From positions 297,428 through 361,427 of the forward strand of contig JADKGF010000001.1 in NCBI GenBank assembly GCA_016717105.1: a stretch of DNA of 64,000 nt, in the 5' to 3' direction. Source of the stretch: Saprospiraceae bacterium (GTDB taxonomy: Bacteria; Bacteroidota; Bacteroidia; Chitinophagales; Saprospiraceae). The notes beneath the pieces were generated by a model, which saw only the letters and a list, made by a program, of their open reading frames with translations, did not search any database and had not been told where the DNA came from. Positions 17,593 to 26,777 of this stretch are shown piece after piece. The stretch's first letter is position 1. Every line of letters begins with the position of its first letter. The position numbers and the translations under genes are program-made.

Positions 17593-18408
17593 TTATAATT
17601 TGCTTGTCATGAGAAGTTCTAAACTCGTGTATTTGATGCCAAATCTACGACTTAGATATTCGTTGGTTATACAACCTTTATAAGTATAGCATCCATGTCT
17701 GATGCCACTATTATCGTATAGAATATTATCAAAATTCAGGCCACTTCCCATTTTAAGCAATAATGGTGTGATAATATTGCTTACCGCCAATGAAGAAGTT
17801 CGACTTACTTTTGATGCGATATTGGGTACACAATAATGGATGACGCCATGCTTTATAAAACTCGGATTTTCTAGTGTTGTCATCCTTGAAGTTTCTATAC
17901 ATCCGCCTTGATCTATGCTTACATCGATGATGACTGAGCCTTCCTTCATTTTGCTCACCATTTCTTCAGTCACGATGATGGGCGTACGACCGCTTTTGGA
18001 ATGTATAGCGCCAATAACGACGTCAGCACTTGTGAGTTGGTAAGCAAGATAGACTGGATTGATCGATGATGTGTGTAATGGACGGCCTACAGCATTCTGG
18101 AGACGCATGATTTTTGTGATGTCATTGTCGAAAACTCGGACAGATGCGCCAAGACCAAATGCCACTTTGATGGCAGATTGGGCGACAACACCAGCACCTA
18201 AGATTACAATTTTTGCTGGAGGTACACCAGAGATGCCACCTAAAAGTAGGCCTCTGCCACCTTCGCGGGTATTATCTAAGTATTCTGCGGCTGTCAATAC
18301 TGCACAACTACCGGCGATTTCGCTCATGATGCGCACAATGGGATAATCTCCATCTTCTGACCTTAGATATTCCATCGCGAGCGCTGTAACTCTTTTAGAT
18401 CTTAGTTT
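17593..18408 (-). CDS. ald: Alanine dehydrogenase, C-terminal (NAD-binding) part
   Basis: Carries most of the NAD(P)-binding Rossmann domain of the AlaDH/PNT family, with ILGAGVVAQSA and the catalytic Asp region VDVSIDQGG-like (IDVSIDQGGCIETS). AlaDH catalyses reversible oxidative deamination of alanine to pyruvate. The ATG-started frame begins at 18375, but in-frame family sequence (KLRSKRVTALAMEY) continues up to the run of four T at 18406-18409, where the N-terminal part breaks off. Joined length is about 410 residues. Confidence 0.9.
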   Translation of the reverse strand, partial: KLRSKRVTALAMEYLRSEDGDYPIVRIMSEIAGSCAVLTAAEYLDNTREGGRGLLLGGISGVPPAKIVILGAGVVAQSAIKVAFGLGASVRVFDNDITKIMRLQNAVGRPLHTSSINPVYLAYQLTSADVVIGAIHSKSGRTPIIVTEEMVSKMKEGSVIIDVSIDQGGCIETSRMTTLENPSFIKHGVIHYCVPNIASKVSRTSSLAVSNIITPLLLKMGSGLNFDNILYDNSGIRHGCYTYKGCITNEYLSRRFGIKYTSLELLMTSKL

Positions 18409-18824
18409 TCGAGGTAATCATCCTTCAGTACTGGTAGTTGTAAAGGTGAAATCAAAATCTGATCAGGATGCATCAAGTCTATCTCTTCAGATGTAGGTGG
18501 TGCTATTTTGACCAAAACCTGAGATTTGAATACTTCTTCGCGGCTATGTGTAATCTGTGCACCTGCTTCCGAAAAGTGGTGATCAGAAAAATTAGATTTC
18601 AAACCGGCACCTGCTTCTATGATAATTTTGTGTCCATATCCCACTAATGTGCGTATAGAATGAGGAACCAAAGCAACTCGATGTTCACTTAGGATTGTTT
18701 CCTTCGGCACACCGATTGTAAGGCTTCTTGATTTTTCGCCGACAGCCAATGTTTCGACTTCGGTTTCATATTGCCCTTCGGTAAAAAAGTCTGAAAATAT
18801 AATGGGTTTATTAATCTTGCCCAT
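18402..18824 (-). CDS. ald: Alanine dehydrogenase, N-terminal part
   Basis: IGVPKETILSEHRVALVP and the GHKIIIEAGAG segment are the AlaDH/PNT N-terminal signature with substrate-binding Arg and Lys. The frame stops at DDYLEN; restoring one A on the coding strand (run at 18406-18409) reads DDYLEKLRSKR and joins the C-terminal part. An N-terminal extension of about 35 residues precedes the usual start of the family. It begins 45 bases after tsaE in the same operon. Confidence 0.88.
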   Translation of the reverse strand: MGKINKPIIFSDFFTEGQYETEVETLAVGEKSRSLTIGVPKETILSEHRVALVPHSIRTLVGYGHKIIIEAGAGLKSNFSDHHFSEAGAQITHSREEVFKSQVLVKIAPPTSEEIDLMHPDQILISPLQLPVLKDDYLEN

Positions 18825-18869
18825 GATTATGATTGAAATAAGTGTACAAAACTATAAAATTATTTTAGT

Positions 18870-19298
18870 TTACGATACGAAATCGATTTCTATTTTGCGT
18901 GACAAGTCTTCATTGAGTAGGATTTTGATTTTGTAATGACTTTGGACAATCAAGTTTTCTGCTATTTGCGGCCATTCAATGAAACAAAAAGCATCGCCAT
19001 CCAAATATTCTTCAAATCCGATGTCCAATAATTCATTTTCGCTATTCAGGCGATACAAATCCATGTGATAAATCATGGATGATGGCGTTTGATATTCGTT
19101 GACCAATGAAAATGTAGGGCTTGTTACCTCGTCGGTATATCCTAGATATCGGCACATTGACTTTATGAGTGTTGTTTTTCCAGCACCCAACTGACCTTCA
19201 AAGGTGAAGATCTGCGATTTTGTACAGGTCATGAGTATCTCATCACTAAGTTGCTCCAAATCATCTAGACTTTCACTTCTAAATATGAACTTTTCCAT
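18870..19298 (-). CDS. tsaE: tRNA threonylcarbamoyladenosine biosynthesis ATPase TsaE
   Basis: P-loop protein needed with TsaB, TsaD and TsaC for the t6A37 modification of ANN-decoding tRNAs. Walker A GQLGAGKTT at about residue 37, SPTFSLVNEY, HMDLYRL (conserved Asp) and IEWPQ are all typical. ATG at 19298 is chosen; a TTG at 19307 would overlap the previous gene. Only one base separates it from the upstream gene, so translation is probably coupled although the functions are unrelated. Confidence 0.92.
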   Translation of the reverse strand: MEKFIFRSESLDDLEQLSDEILMTCTKSQIFTFEGQLGAGKTTLIKSMCRYLGYTDEVTSPTFSLVNEYQTPSSMIYHMDLYRLNSENELLDIGFEEYLDGDAFCFIEWPQIAENLIVQSHYKIKILLNEDLSRKIEIDFVS

Positions 19299-19299
19299 A

Positions 19300-20001
19300 T
19301 CAACCAATCAAATTACCTTCAGCATCCCATTTGGCTATTTTATGCTGATCTTCTATCTTAAGACAGGTATCTAATGTTCTTTGATCATAAGAAAGCCCAA
19401 ATTTTTTCAAAACATCATCCGGCACGCCATTCCACTGATTGGGCCTGTTACCGACATAACCCAAGTCATTTATACCCATTTCAGATGTGAAAAAACCAGT
19501 ACAAGTCAGATTTCTTATTAGGTTGAAGAATTTTACTCCGTTTTTCATTTCTACTGTGGCTGTATCAGGATATGCAATTTGATCTATCAGTGCTATTCTT
19601 TGTTCGTGTGTGATGTCCATAAATGATTTGTCATAAGAAGCCAACGAGAAGTTTTCTAGCCACATCAATCCGCCTCGCATTGGTGTTTGAAATTTTGGGT
19701 AATCTTTCATCATGAATTCAATAAAATCAGGTACGCCTGCTTCTGTGGCACTTCCAGACTTTTCATCCTTGGGTATGATGATATCAACCAAAATTGTCAC
19801 CATCTTTTTTTCTTTATCGCTAAAAAATGTTTCGCTGGATATTTTTTTATCGTGTAAAATTTCCTGTGGCACTCTACCATAACCTTTGATTTCAGTATCG
19901 GTGGTAGTTGTATCTACATCAGGCTTGCAACCACTGCTCAACAAAAACCCAGTAGCCACGGTACCAGTCAAAAGCACTTTTATATTTTCTCTCCTATCCA
20001 T
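19300..20001 (-). CDS. Gluconate 2-dehydrogenase subunit 3 family protein
   Basis: 233 residues. N-terminus MDRRENIKVLL...LLSSGCKP resembles a Tat-type twin-Arg or lipoprotein leader (RR at 3-4, Cys at about 25). The body (LVDIIIPKDEKSGSATEAGVPDFIEFMMKD) is the Gluconate_2-dh3 pattern. Such proteins are the small partner of membrane-associated GMC-type flavin dehydrogenases and assist export of the catalytic subunit. It lies 3 bases after the GMC gene, which supports a two-subunit periplasmic dehydrogenase. The sugar or polyol substrate is not known. Confidence 0.85.
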   Translation of the reverse strand: MDRRENIKVLLTGTVATGFLLSSGCKPDVDTTTTDTEIKGYGRVPQEILHDKKISSETFFSDKEKKMVTILVDIIIPKDEKSGSATEAGVPDFIEFMMKDYPKFQTPMRGGLMWLENFSLASYDKSFMDITHEQRIALIDQIAYPDTATVEMKNGVKFFNLIRNLTCTGFFTSEMGINDLGYVGNRPNQWNGVPDDVLKKFGLSYDQRTLDTCLKIEDQHKIAKWDAEGNLIG

Positions 20002-20004
20002 TGA

Positions 20005-21099
20005 TTAGATATTTTGTGATTTAAGTTGATTAATGATATATTCAGATGTTCGCCAAGATAAGGCTAATATGGTCCAAGTAGGATTTTTGTCGGCTTGTGA
20101 TACAAAAGATCCACCATCTACCACAAACACATTTTTGCATTCGTGGGCTTGCGCATACTTATTGAGCACAGACGTTTTGGGATCATCGCCCATTCTGGTA
20201 GTTCCTACTTCGTGGATGATTCTACCCGGCGCTGCCAATCCGTATTGCGTTTCAGGACCAGGTTTTGTACCCAAGATGATGGCACCCATTCCCGTAAGTA
20301 TTTCTTCGAAAGTATCGTGCATGTGTTTGCTTTGTTTTACTTCATGCTCCGTCCACTTATAATGAAATTTTAAAACTGGAATACCATATTTATCGACAGT
20401 ATCGGGATCAATAGCGCAATAGTTGTCATATTGAGGGATACTTTCTCCTCTTCCCGACATACCGACTGTAGAACCATAAATGCGTCTAACATCGTTTTTG
20501 AGGCCAGCTCCATATCCACCATTTGCTGTGGGTTTACCCAATTCATCGGTAATATATTTGCGCATAGTATCCATTCCAAAACCAAATCCATAGGATGGCA
20601 TACCCATTCCGCCCCAATACTCCAAGTGATAACCACGTGGAAAATCAAGTTTTTTATTATCCAGCCACCAAGGTGAATACACATGGAGTCCACCTACGCC
20701 ATCTTCATTATAACGCGGGCGATCTATCAGCTCTGGCAAGATACCCATTCTATCTGTTCCTGTACTATCATGCAAATATCTCCCTACGACACCAGAACTG
20801 TTAGATAGTCCGTCAGGATGTTGTTTTGATTTAGAATTCAACATAATTCTGGCCGTTTCACACGCTGATGCGGCCAATACTACCACTTTTGCCCCAATTC
20901 TATATTCATTCAAATCCTTCTTATCAATATATACTACACCCGTGGCTAATCCCTGATCGTTTGTGATCACTTCACGCACCATAGCATGGGTATAAAGTTC
21001 GACTTTTCCTTTTTGCATAGCCGGCTTGACGAGGCATGTAGATGAAGAAAAATCCGCATATACCTGACAGGCTCTGTTGCACTGTGCACAGAAAAACAT
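20005..21099 (-). CDS. GMC family oxidoreductase, central and C-terminal part
   Basis: FAD-dependent alcohol/sugar dehydrogenase. From about 21096 the frame reads FFCAQCNRACQVYADF, then the FAD/substrate-domain sequence VVVLAASACETARIML, and the C-terminal HEVGTTRMGDDPKTSVL and SQADKNPTWTILALSWRTSEYI with the His/Asn active-site pair. A Cys-rich CAQCNRAC motif is present, as in gluconate-dehydrogenase-like members. The N-terminal part is in another frame; two single-base deletions (21092-21096 and 21225-21229, each five A/T instead of six) separate the pieces. Joined length is about 579 residues. Confidence 0.9.
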   Translation of the reverse strand: MFFCAQCNRACQVYADFSSSTCLVKPAMQKGKVELYTHAMVREVITNDQGLATGVVYIDKKDLNEYRIGAKVVVLAASACETARIMLNSKSKQHPDGLSNSSGVVGRYLHDSTGTDRMGILPELIDRPRYNEDGVGGLHVYSPWWLDNKKLDFPRGYHLEYWGGMGMPSYGFGFGMDTMRKYITDELGKPTANGGYGAGLKNDVRRIYGSTVGMSGRGESIPQYDNYCAIDPDTVDKYGIPVLKFHYKWTEHEVKQSKHMHDTFEEILTGMGAIILGTKPGPETQYGLAAPGRIIHEVGTTRMGDDPKTSVLNKYAQAHECKNVFVVDGGSFVSQADKNPTWTILALSWRTSEYIINQLKSQNI

Positions 21100-21184
21100 A
21101 CACCACGTTCTGTATTTATCTTTCTAGTCAATATGGACAATCTCGAAGGAATTACTGGAACTTTTGCTTGAGCTGCTCCTTTTT

Positions 21185-21742
21185 TTACAAACAATTCGTG
21201 TAATCTCGGTTTTGGAGGTGGCAGAAAAATCCATCTGGCTCGTTATAAATACCTTCTTTGGTACCAAAAATACCAATCAACTGATCTACTTTGTCATAGT
21301 AGGGCTTCACATCATCATAGCTGATGGGCCAGTTTTCTCCTAGTCCATCCACATCCTTACGTTTGAAATCCAAAGGTCCGAAACGCAGTGAAATCCTGCC
21401 CCAATGATTGGTACGTCCACCAAGCATTCTTGAACGAAACCAGTCAAACTGTGTGCCTTCTGCTCTTGTGTATGGCTCTCCATCTATTTCCCAGCCGCCC
21501 CAAGCAGCATCAAAATCACCAAAAGCCCGTTGTGTGTTAGCGCCTCTGCGTTGTGATTCATAAGGCCATCTCAGTTGGGTACGATATTCTTCTTTTGCAG
21601 GATCAAAATCTCCTCCGGCCTCCAATACTGCAACTGAAAGTCCTGCTTCTGAAAGAATTTTGGCAGCCATGCCACCACCTGCTCCCGAACCTACGATGCA
21701 GACATCATATTTCTTATCCTGTTCTTTGATGTGAAAACTCAT
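21185..21742 (-). CDS. GMC family oxidoreductase, N-terminal FAD-binding part
   Basis: The dinucleotide-binding fold CIVGSGAGGGMAAKILSEAG with the following Glu (AVLEAGG) starts at about residue 14, and LGGRTNHWGR is the second FAD-contact motif. The true frame leaves this ORF at 21225-21229; the family sequence continues LPPPKPRLHELFVKKG in the middle frame (about 21097-21224) before a second break. No signal peptide, consistent with export as a complex with the Tat-type partner encoded downstream. First gene of the five-gene operon. Confidence 0.9.
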   Translation of the reverse strand: MSFHIKEQDKKYDVCIVGSGAGGGMAAKILSEAGLSVAVLEAGGDFDPAKEEYRTQLRWPYESQRRGANTQRAFGDFDAAWGGWEIDGEPYTRAEGTQFDWFRSRMLGGRTNHWGRISLRFGPLDFKRKDVDGLGENWPISYDDVKPYYDKVDQLIGIFGTKEGIYNEPDGFFCHLQNRDYTNCL

Positions 21743-21966
21743 ACGATCAAATAAATTTTAATGGTAAAAATACATTTTTTTTGCATTTTGGGCATGAGTA
21801 TAAATTAAAATGTGGAGAATAGCAGTAATTTAAAAATAATAGGTTGATTTTTTGTTAGGGCAAGTGTTAGGCAGAAATTTGTTTTGAGTAGTAAGATTAA
21901 TTCAACTTTTATTCACCTAGTGTTGTTATAAAATTGATTATTCAAAATTAAAATTATCACAAACCG

Positions 21967-22458
21967 ATGACTATTTCTTGTATCGTTGCTATTGCTAGCC
22001 AAAATGTCATTGGAAAAAATAATGATATACCGTGGTATCTACCGGCGGACTTACAATATTTTAAAAAAATGACCCTAAATCACACAGTTATAATGGGTCG
22101 AAATTGCTATACTTCCATAGGTCGTCCATTGCCGAAAAGAACAAACATCATCATCACAAGAGATCCATTTTTTATTTCTAGCAATTGCTTGGTAGCTAGG
22201 TCAATACCCGAGGCTTTGTCAATGGCCCATAATCTCGGTGAGACGGAAGCGTTCATCCTCGGTGGCGGACAAATATACGAACAGTCACAGGACTTGTGGG
22301 AGAAATTATACATCACAGAGGTAGATCTGGTTACAGATGGAGATGTATTTTTTCCAGAAATTGATAAAAACGACTGGAAATTGATAACAGAAGAAAAGCA
22401 CACCAAAGATGAAAAAAATGAATATGATTATGTCTTCAAAACATTGATAAGAAAATGA
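21967..22458 (+). CDS. folA: Dihydrofolate reductase
   Basis: 163 residues, normal length. NVIGKNNDIPWYLPADLQYFKK (active-site loop with substrate-binding Asp), VIMGRNCYTSIGRPLPKRTNIIITR (NADPH site) and the C-terminal AFILGGGQIYEQ are all present. Reduces dihydrofolate to tetrahydrofolate. No thyA is adjacent. Co-transcribed with the DUF2851 gene 3 bases downstream. Confidence 0.96.
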   Translation: MTISCIVAIASQNVIGKNNDIPWYLPADLQYFKKMTLNHTVIMGRNCYTSIGRPLPKRTNIIITRDPFFISSNCLVARSIPEALSMAHNLGETEAFILGGGQIYEQSQDLWEKLYITEVDLVTDGDVFFPEIDKNDWKLITEEKHTKDEKNEYDYVFKTLIRK

Positions 22459-22461
22459 ACC

Positions 22462-23748
22462 ATGTCGCCTTCACCGATTAAAGAAGATTTCATACACTAC
22501 CTTTGGAAAACTAAAAAAATACCCAAAGACCTTATCTCTACCGAAGGTTTGTCCATCGAAATATTGGATTTTGGCGTCCATAATTTAGATTCGGGACCTG
22601 ATTTTTTTAATGGAAAGATAAAGGTAAATGACACTGTATGGGCGGGAAACATAGAGATGCATGTATTTGCTTCTGATTGGTTGAAACACGGTCATCAGCA
22701 CGACAAGGCTTATGAAAATGTCATTTTGCATGTAGTATATGAAGATGATTTGCAGTCTGAACAACTTAATGCTCAAGGTACGATACCGACGGTGGAACTA
22801 AAAGGCAGCATTCCTAAATCATATCTAGAGACATACCTTAATTTAGTTCAATCTGGAAGCGAAATACCCTGTAAAAGTCTGATAGGTTATGTTGACAAAA
22901 ACAAAATTGATCTTTGGAAATACGCTTTGAGTATTGAAAGACTACAACAAAAGTCCCAATTGGTAAACGAAATTTTGCAAAGTAAGGGAATGGATTGGGA
23001 AGAAACCTTGTACATCATGGTGGCTCGATACTTTGGTGCAAAAGTCAATCTAGATCCTTTCGGAAGATTAGCGTCCAGCTTGCCGCTACATGTAATTTTG
23101 AAAAATAAAGATAAAAGAGAAGCACTGGATGCCTTGATATTTGGTCAGGCTGGTATGCTTGATGCAAATTACACGGACGAATATTTTCAGAAATTAAAGA
23201 CAGAATACAATTTCCAACAAAAGAAGTATGGACTGAAAGCAATAGATGCAGTGACGTGGAAATTTAGCAAGCTTAGACCTATGAATTTTCCTACAGTCAG
23301 ATTAGCTCAATTTGCTGGGTTAATGTATCGGGTATCATTTCTTTTCAGCCAGATAAAGGAAATGGAAGACATCAGAGAGATAAAACAAATGCTTGTATCT
23401 CAACCGTCATCTTACTGGGATACACATTACAGATTTGGCCAAGATGCACATTATGTAGTAAAAACCACATCTACAGAATTTATCGAATTATTATTGATCA
23501 ATGCCATTTCGCCAGTTCTTTATACTTATGGATTGATCCATGATGAACAGCAATATATAAATAAAGCAATCCAAATCTTGGAAGAAATAGGTGGAGAAAC
23601 TAATGTTATTACAAAGGCATGGAAGTCTATGGGGATAAGTACCAAAACTGCATTTGATACCCAAGCACTCATACATTTGAAAAACAATTATTGCAATGAA
23701 AAGAGATGTGTCGCTTGTAAAATAGGGCATGAAATCATGGGTAAATAA
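22462..23748 (+). CDS. DUF2851 family protein
   Basis: 428 residues. EDFIHYLWKTKKIPK at the N-terminus, NLDSGPDFFNGKIKVNDTVWAGNIEMHV and the Cys-rich end (NNYCNEKRCVACKIGHEIMG) are typical of this Bacteroidota family of unknown function. A CxxC-type cluster at the C-terminus could bind metal, which is my inference. In an operon behind folA. Confidence 0.88.
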   Translation: MSPSPIKEDFIHYLWKTKKIPKDLISTEGLSIEILDFGVHNLDSGPDFFNGKIKVNDTVWAGNIEMHVFASDWLKHGHQHDKAYENVILHVVYEDDLQSEQLNAQGTIPTVELKGSIPKSYLETYLNLVQSGSEIPCKSLIGYVDKNKIDLWKYALSIERLQQKSQLVNEILQSKGMDWEETLYIMVARYFGAKVNLDPFGRLASSLPLHVILKNKDKREALDALIFGQAGMLDANYTDEYFQKLKTEYNFQQKKYGLKAIDAVTWKFSKLRPMNFPTVRLAQFAGLMYRVSFLFSQIKEMEDIREIKQMLVSQPSSYWDTHYRFGQDAHYVVKTTSTEFIELLLINAISPVLYTYGLIHDEQQYINKAIQILEEIGGETNVITKAWKSMGISTKTAFDTQALIHLKNNYCNEKRCVACKIGHEIMGK

Positions 23749-23777
23749 GTTTTTTAAAAATAGACTTTTCAAAATAC

Positions 23778-23807
23778 TTGGAGAAATAATAAAACTTCTT
23801 ATTTTTG
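23778..23807 (+). promoter_or_regulatory. Promoter of the CAU tRNA
   Basis: TTG (23778-23780), 19 bases, TATTTTTG (23800-23807). An exact match to the Bacteroidota TTG-N19-TAnnTTTG consensus, about 95 bases before the tRNA. Confidence 0.65.
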
Positions 23808-23902
23808 CACTCGCTTTTGGAAAGCCAATTGTGGACAAAAGTAGATGTTTATATTTTTATTGTAGCATCAATTAATAAAGATAAGTATTTTAATATTTAT
23901 AA

Positions 23903-23976
23903 GGGCCTATAGCTCAGTTGGTTAGAGCACCTGACTCATAATCAGGTGGTCCCAGGTTCAAGTCCTGGTGGGCCCA
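23903..23976 (+). tRNA. tRNA with CAU anticodon, probably tRNA-Ile2 (lysidine-modified)
   Basis: 74-nt cloverleaf: acceptor GGGCCTA/TGGGCCC, D arm AGCTCAGTTGGTTAGAGC-like, anticodon stem CCTGA/TCAGG with loop CTCATAA (anticodon CAT), T arm with GGTTCAAGTCC. CCA is not encoded. The body is of the type usually assigned to Ile2 in Bacteroidota; an elongator Met tRNA cannot be excluded by eye. Confidence 0.9.
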
Positions 23977-23987
23977 CCCACTTAAAG

Positions 23988-24019
23988 AATCCTTAATCTT
24001 AATTGATTAGGGATTTTTT
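23988..24019 (+). terminator. Rho-independent terminator after the CAU tRNA
   Basis: AATCCTTAATC pairs with GATTAGGGATT, followed by a T run. It sits between the tRNA and the convergent RNase R gene. Confidence 0.75.
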
Positions 24020-24058
24020 GTTTTATAGCTGTTTATCAATGTGTTATGAACTTTCCCA

Positions 24059-25860
24059 TCATTCCACTACCAATTCCATATCCGTGCGTCTGGTATCTGG
24101 ATCTGCTGCTGTTATTTTTACTCTGATGGACTGGCCCATAAAAAATTCTTGACCAGAGATACGCGAAGTGGCTTTTAATCGGCTAGTAGGCACGTAAAAT
24201 AATTCGCCCATACTATCAAAGGTGACAAGGCCTTCTACTTTACTTTCGAGCAATTCTACAAAAATACCTTTTTCTATAATACCGGAGATGACACCATCAA
24301 ATTCCTGACCTATGAAGGATGAAATGTATAAAGTTTGGAAATATTTCGTTGATTCTCTTTCGGCTTCGGAAGCTTTTTTCTCTTGGTCTGAGATGTGTTT
24401 TGCTTTTTGTTCTAGTAGCTCTTTGTCCTCACGCGTTATTTCGGTGAGATTTTTGAACAATCCTCGATGTACCAGCACATCCGAATACCTTCTGATAGGT
24501 GATGTAAAGTGCGTGTAATATTCAAAACCAAGACCATAATGACCAATGTTGTTGGTAGAATATACAGCTTTAGCCATAGTACGGATAGCCAATGGTTCAA
24601 GCAATTTGAGCGCCACATTCTCTTTTGCGGCTATCGCCAGTTGATTGAAAGATTCAGTAATTTGTTCTGGCTTGTCCATTCTAAAATTAAATCCTAATTC
24701 ACGGGCAAAAAGCGCAAAATCCGCCAGTTTATCTGGATTAGGTAAGTCATGTATTCTATAGATAAATGGAATTTCTGGCTTCGATTTTTTGGCTATATAA
24801 GTTGCTACCATTTTATTGGCGAGAAGCATAAAGTCCTCTACCAACATGTGAGCATCTTTACGCTCTCTGACATACATACCTTGAGGCATGCCTGTTTCAT
24901 CCAAGATAAACTGGACTTCTTCTGAGTCGAAACTGATGGAGCCTTCGGCATATCGCTCACTCCTTAATTTAAGTGCTACAGAATTAAGAATTAAAAGCTC
25001 TTTAGCAAAATCTCCGGTACCGGTTTCTAATCTTTCTTGGGCTTCTTCATAAGTAAATCTCCTGTCTGAATGGATTATGGTCTTCCCAAACCATTCTTGG
25101 GTTATTTTTCGATCTGCATCAAAAACAAAAACGGCAGAAAACGTAAATTTATCTTCATTTGGATTCAAAGAACAAAGGTCATTGCTGAGCTTTTCAGGTA
25201 ACATAGGACAAACCCGATCTACAAGATATACCGATGTTGATCGCTTGAGTGCTTCTTTGTCCAAAGCCGTTCCTTCTTTGAGATAATGCGTGACATCTGC
25301 TATATGAACACCTATTTCTATCTGGCCATCAGGCAAGTTTTTTAGGGAAATGGCATCATCAAAATCTTTGGCTGTAAGTGGATCTATGGTAAAAGTCGTC
25401 ACATCTCTGAAATCTCTTCGCAATTGCAGTTCTTCAGCAGTGACTTCTCCTTTCATGGCCTCTGCTTCGGCTAAAACTTCTTCAGAAAATTCAGGATCAA
25501 ACCCATTCGAAAATAAAATGGCTTGCATATTCATTTCGATATCCGAAATATCTTCCAGGATTTTGATCACTTTGCCCCAAATTCCTTTATTTTGTCCTTT
25601 GCCCCATGAAATAATTTCTATCACTACACGATCACCATCTTTGCAATCCATGATGTCATTATGATGGAGAAGTACTTCAGGATATATCCTCGAATTATCA
25701 GGCGTCATTATCGCATAATTATTAAATATGCGGATATGACCTATGACTCTCGTAAGCGCTCTTTTTTCTATGGATACTATTTTTCCTTCAGGCCTGCGTC
25801 TAGCTTTGCTATCTGTCACGGCTACCGTTACTTCATCCTTATGGAGTGCACCTTTTAGGT
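24059..25860 (-). CDS. rnr: Ribonuclease R, catalytic part
   Basis: 3'-5' exoribonuclease of the RNB family, degrading structured RNA. Includes a cold-shock-like domain (RIYPEVLLHHNDIMD), the RNB catalytic region TIDPLTAKDFDDAISL with its Asp cluster, VHIADVTHYL, and the C-terminal S1 domain (FDGVISGIIEKGIFVELLE). The frame from the usual ATG starts at 25819, but family sequence (NLKGALHKDEVTVAVTD) runs back to the T run at 25860-25864, where the N-terminal part breaks off. Joined length about 718. Confidence 0.93.
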
Positions 25861-26214
25861 TTTTGCATTGACGTAGATGTCTTCGACGCTTTCAGAATGG
25901 ATGATATAAGCTGCGCCGCTTCTGGTCATATCTACAATACCGGTATATAACGTTTTGTCTTCACTTCTGGCCTTTTTTTTGCGTTGTGTATCAGCCTGTT
26001 GTAGCCATTGATATCGGTCTTCTGACAATCGACTTACTTTTTTGTCGGTCACCAATTTGTGTAAAACCCGGATAATTGCACCATGTGGATTGGCACAATT
26101 AATTTTCCTCGAAACTTGTAAGGCATTAAACCTTGTGTTGGGATTTTTATAAAGTAGTCTTTCTATCTGATTGCTAAGGTCTGCATCCTTGAGTTGCCTT
26201 GGTTGTCTGCTCAT
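25855..26214 (-). CDS. rnr: Ribonuclease R, N-terminal part
   Basis: 119 residues with the helix-turn-helix-like RNase R leader (NPNTRFNALQVSRKINCANPHGAIIRVLHKL) and start of the first cold-shock domain (YTGIVDMTRSGAAYII). It ends at VNAKT; one more base in the five-T run at 25860-25864 restores VNAKNLKGALHKDEV and the join to the catalytic part. Confidence 0.88.
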   Translation of the reverse strand: MSRQPRQLKDADLSNQIERLLYKNPNTRFNALQVSRKINCANPHGAIIRVLHKLVTDKKVSRLSEDRYQWLQQADTQRKKKARSEDKTLYTGIVDMTRSGAAYIIHSESVEDIYVNAKT

Positions 26215-26297
26215 TTTTGTTTTTCTAAATACTATAAACCAAAAGTAAGGCTTTATAGTTTTACTCGGCGAATGAAGGCTTACTTCTTAATGAAAAA

Positions 26298-26768
26298 TTA
26301 ATGTATTTTGATCGAGTATTGATATGTCACAGGTGATGCAGGCTGTATGTCTTGTGATGGTTTTTGGCTGATGATGGTATATTGGATTTGTTGAGAAGGT
26401 GACGAAATATGTTGGTTTTCGGGATTTTGGCTTTGATGTGGCTGATTCAGCCTAAAGTGGATGCGAATACTTTTATGATAAGTTACTTTCAGCCTTCTTG
26501 GTGATTTTGGTACGATATATTGCAGTAGTTTCACTACCCGAATTGCTTCTTCATTGCATGCGTCATCTAGGCCGACTATGATTTTGGTATCAATTACAAG
26601 CCCTTTGTGACTGATATCCATGCGAATATGGACATCACCTTCGATTTTATTTTTTTTAGATGATTCAGGATATTTGAGATTTTGACTTATGAATTCCTTC
26701 AATGCAGTATCTCCACCTTTATAATAGGCTTGTTTTAAAAAACTATCATCCTTCCGTTCCTTTTTCAT
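26298..26768 (-). CDS. TonB C-terminal domain protein
   Basis: 156 residues. ISQNLKYPESSKKNKIEGDVHIRMDI and the KGLVIDTKIIVGLDDACNEEAIRVVKLL stretch are the TonB_C fold used in energy transducers to outer-membrane receptors. There is no N-terminal membrane anchor, which is unusual for a working TonB; the C-terminus is a low-complexity Gln/Pro/Ser tail. Its role is unclear. It starts 9 bases after gpmI and is probably co-transcribed. Confidence 0.72.
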   Translation of the reverse strand: MKKERKDDSFLKQAYYKGGDTALKEFISQNLKYPESSKKNKIEGDVHIRMDISHKGLVIDTKIIVGLDDACNEEAIRVVKLLQYIVPKSPRRLKVTYHKSIRIHFRLNQPHQSQNPENQHISSPSQQIQYTIISQKPSQDIQPASPVTYQYSIKIH

Positions 26769-26777
26769 CTTAGCCGA

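Noticed and set aside
23903..23976. Initiator tRNA-Met
   Set aside because: The acceptor starts with a G-C pair and the anticodon stem lacks the three G-C pairs of initiators; Ile2 or elongator Met remain.
26298..26768. Complete TonB energy transducer
   Set aside because: No membrane anchor and no ExbB/ExbD nearby; only the C-terminal domain is supported.
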